Below are positions 63,844 to 64,000 of a DNA stretch of 64,000 nt, in pieces. Positions within the stretch are counted from its first letter, which is position 1; every line of letters starts with the position of its first letter. The notes beneath the pieces were generated by a model, which was given only the letters and a program-made list of their open reading frames with translations, did not search any database and was not told the DNA's origin. A program made the translations under genes and the position numbers. Source of the DNA: SAR324 cluster bacterium (GTDB lineage Bacteria; SAR324; NAC60-12); NCBI GenBank assembly GCA_015232315.1, contig JADFZZ010000001.1, positions 313,666 through 377,665 of the forward strand, read 5' to 3'.

Positions 63844-64000
63844 GTACGCCCAGCATGGGCGTGAATTAATGGGGTGGAAGTCCCCTGAAGAGTAGCCACT
63901 GGCACCATTTCTCATGGAAGAAATAGTGTGGCACCGCCGGGAAACCAGACGGCAAACCGAGAAAAAAAACCTCTTCCTAACAGGACGTATGCCATAAACT
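63844..64000 (+). mobile_element. Group II intron, second copy, cut by window end
   Basis: The 157 visible bases begin GTACGCCCAGCATGGGCGTG and are nearly identical to 61729-61886, differing at a few positions (for example ACCA for TACG, GACGG for GGCGG). Insertion is after TTGT of an attC, as for copy 1. Whether this copy retains its reverse transcriptase cannot be seen here. Confidence 0.8.

Overview
The window is 64 kb of a Gram-negative bacterial chromosome. Evidence for this is one lipoprotein, several exported or outer-membrane proteins, a SPOR protein, heme A synthase (implying a heme-copper oxidase) and a chemotaxis kinase cluster. Monomeric isocitrate dehydrogenase, Tex, MoxR, NnrS, DUF3015/DUF4105 genes and many dispersed palindromes suggest a deltaproteobacterium-like or SAR324-like lineage. 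That placement is inferred from gene content and is weak. There is no rRNA, tRNA or CRISPR array.

Bases 1-18,300 are mostly core genome. Two divergent paralogous giant repeat proteins of unknown function (1-6043) come first, then a DUF4143 ATPase, two small membrane-anchored proteins, a HIT hydrolase, an unknown 562-residue protein, Tex and a MoxR ATPase. A TCA block follows: mdh, sucC and sucD. A small immunity-like gene ends this part. Bases 18,400-34,150 mix housekeeping genes (monomeric icd, aroB, FIST, NnrS, a DUF3015/DUF4105 envelope pair) with a small defence-type insertion at 20.9-25.1 kb: a PLD nuclease-helicase-DUF3427 protein, an HNH nuclease with a small partner, and a miniature transposable element.

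Bases 34,150-43,870 are accessory DNA. First comes a graveyard of transposase, PIN-toxin and IS-end fragments around an intact ParD/RelE-type toxin-antitoxin pair. Next is the most interesting locus. A three-gene operon (DUF4007 protein, large P-loop ATPase, PAPS-reductase-like PP-loop enzyme) has the order and families I recall for the single-strand phosphorothioation genes sspB-sspC-sspD. Immediately beyond it are a HIT hydrolase and, divergent from that, a restriction endonuclease of the phosphorothioate-binding SBD-HNH family. I read this as a DNA sulfur-modification and sensing defence locus in an unusual arrangement.

Bases 43,870-56,320 return to core functions: a chemosensory operon (SPOR, STAS, CheA, CheW, CheB, CheR), a ketopantoate-reductase-like enzyme, a DASS transporter, heme A synthase with a DUF420 protein, and an MFS transporter. 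From 56,320 to the end the DNA is mobile: IS1-like remnants, a PemK/MazF pair, group II intron debris, a SpoIIE-type phosphatase, and from about 60.0 kb rightward an array of integron gene cassettes transcribed leftward. The cassettes carry a solute-binding protein, an MNT/HEPN pair and a GNAT acetyltransferase. Their boundaries are supported by exactly complementary R'/R'' boxes. Two attC sites are interrupted, both just after TTGT and in the opposite orientation to the cassettes, by copies of an attC-targeting (class C-like) group II intron; the complete copy has lost its reverse transcriptase. No integrase gene is inside the window; by cassette orientation it should lie to the right.
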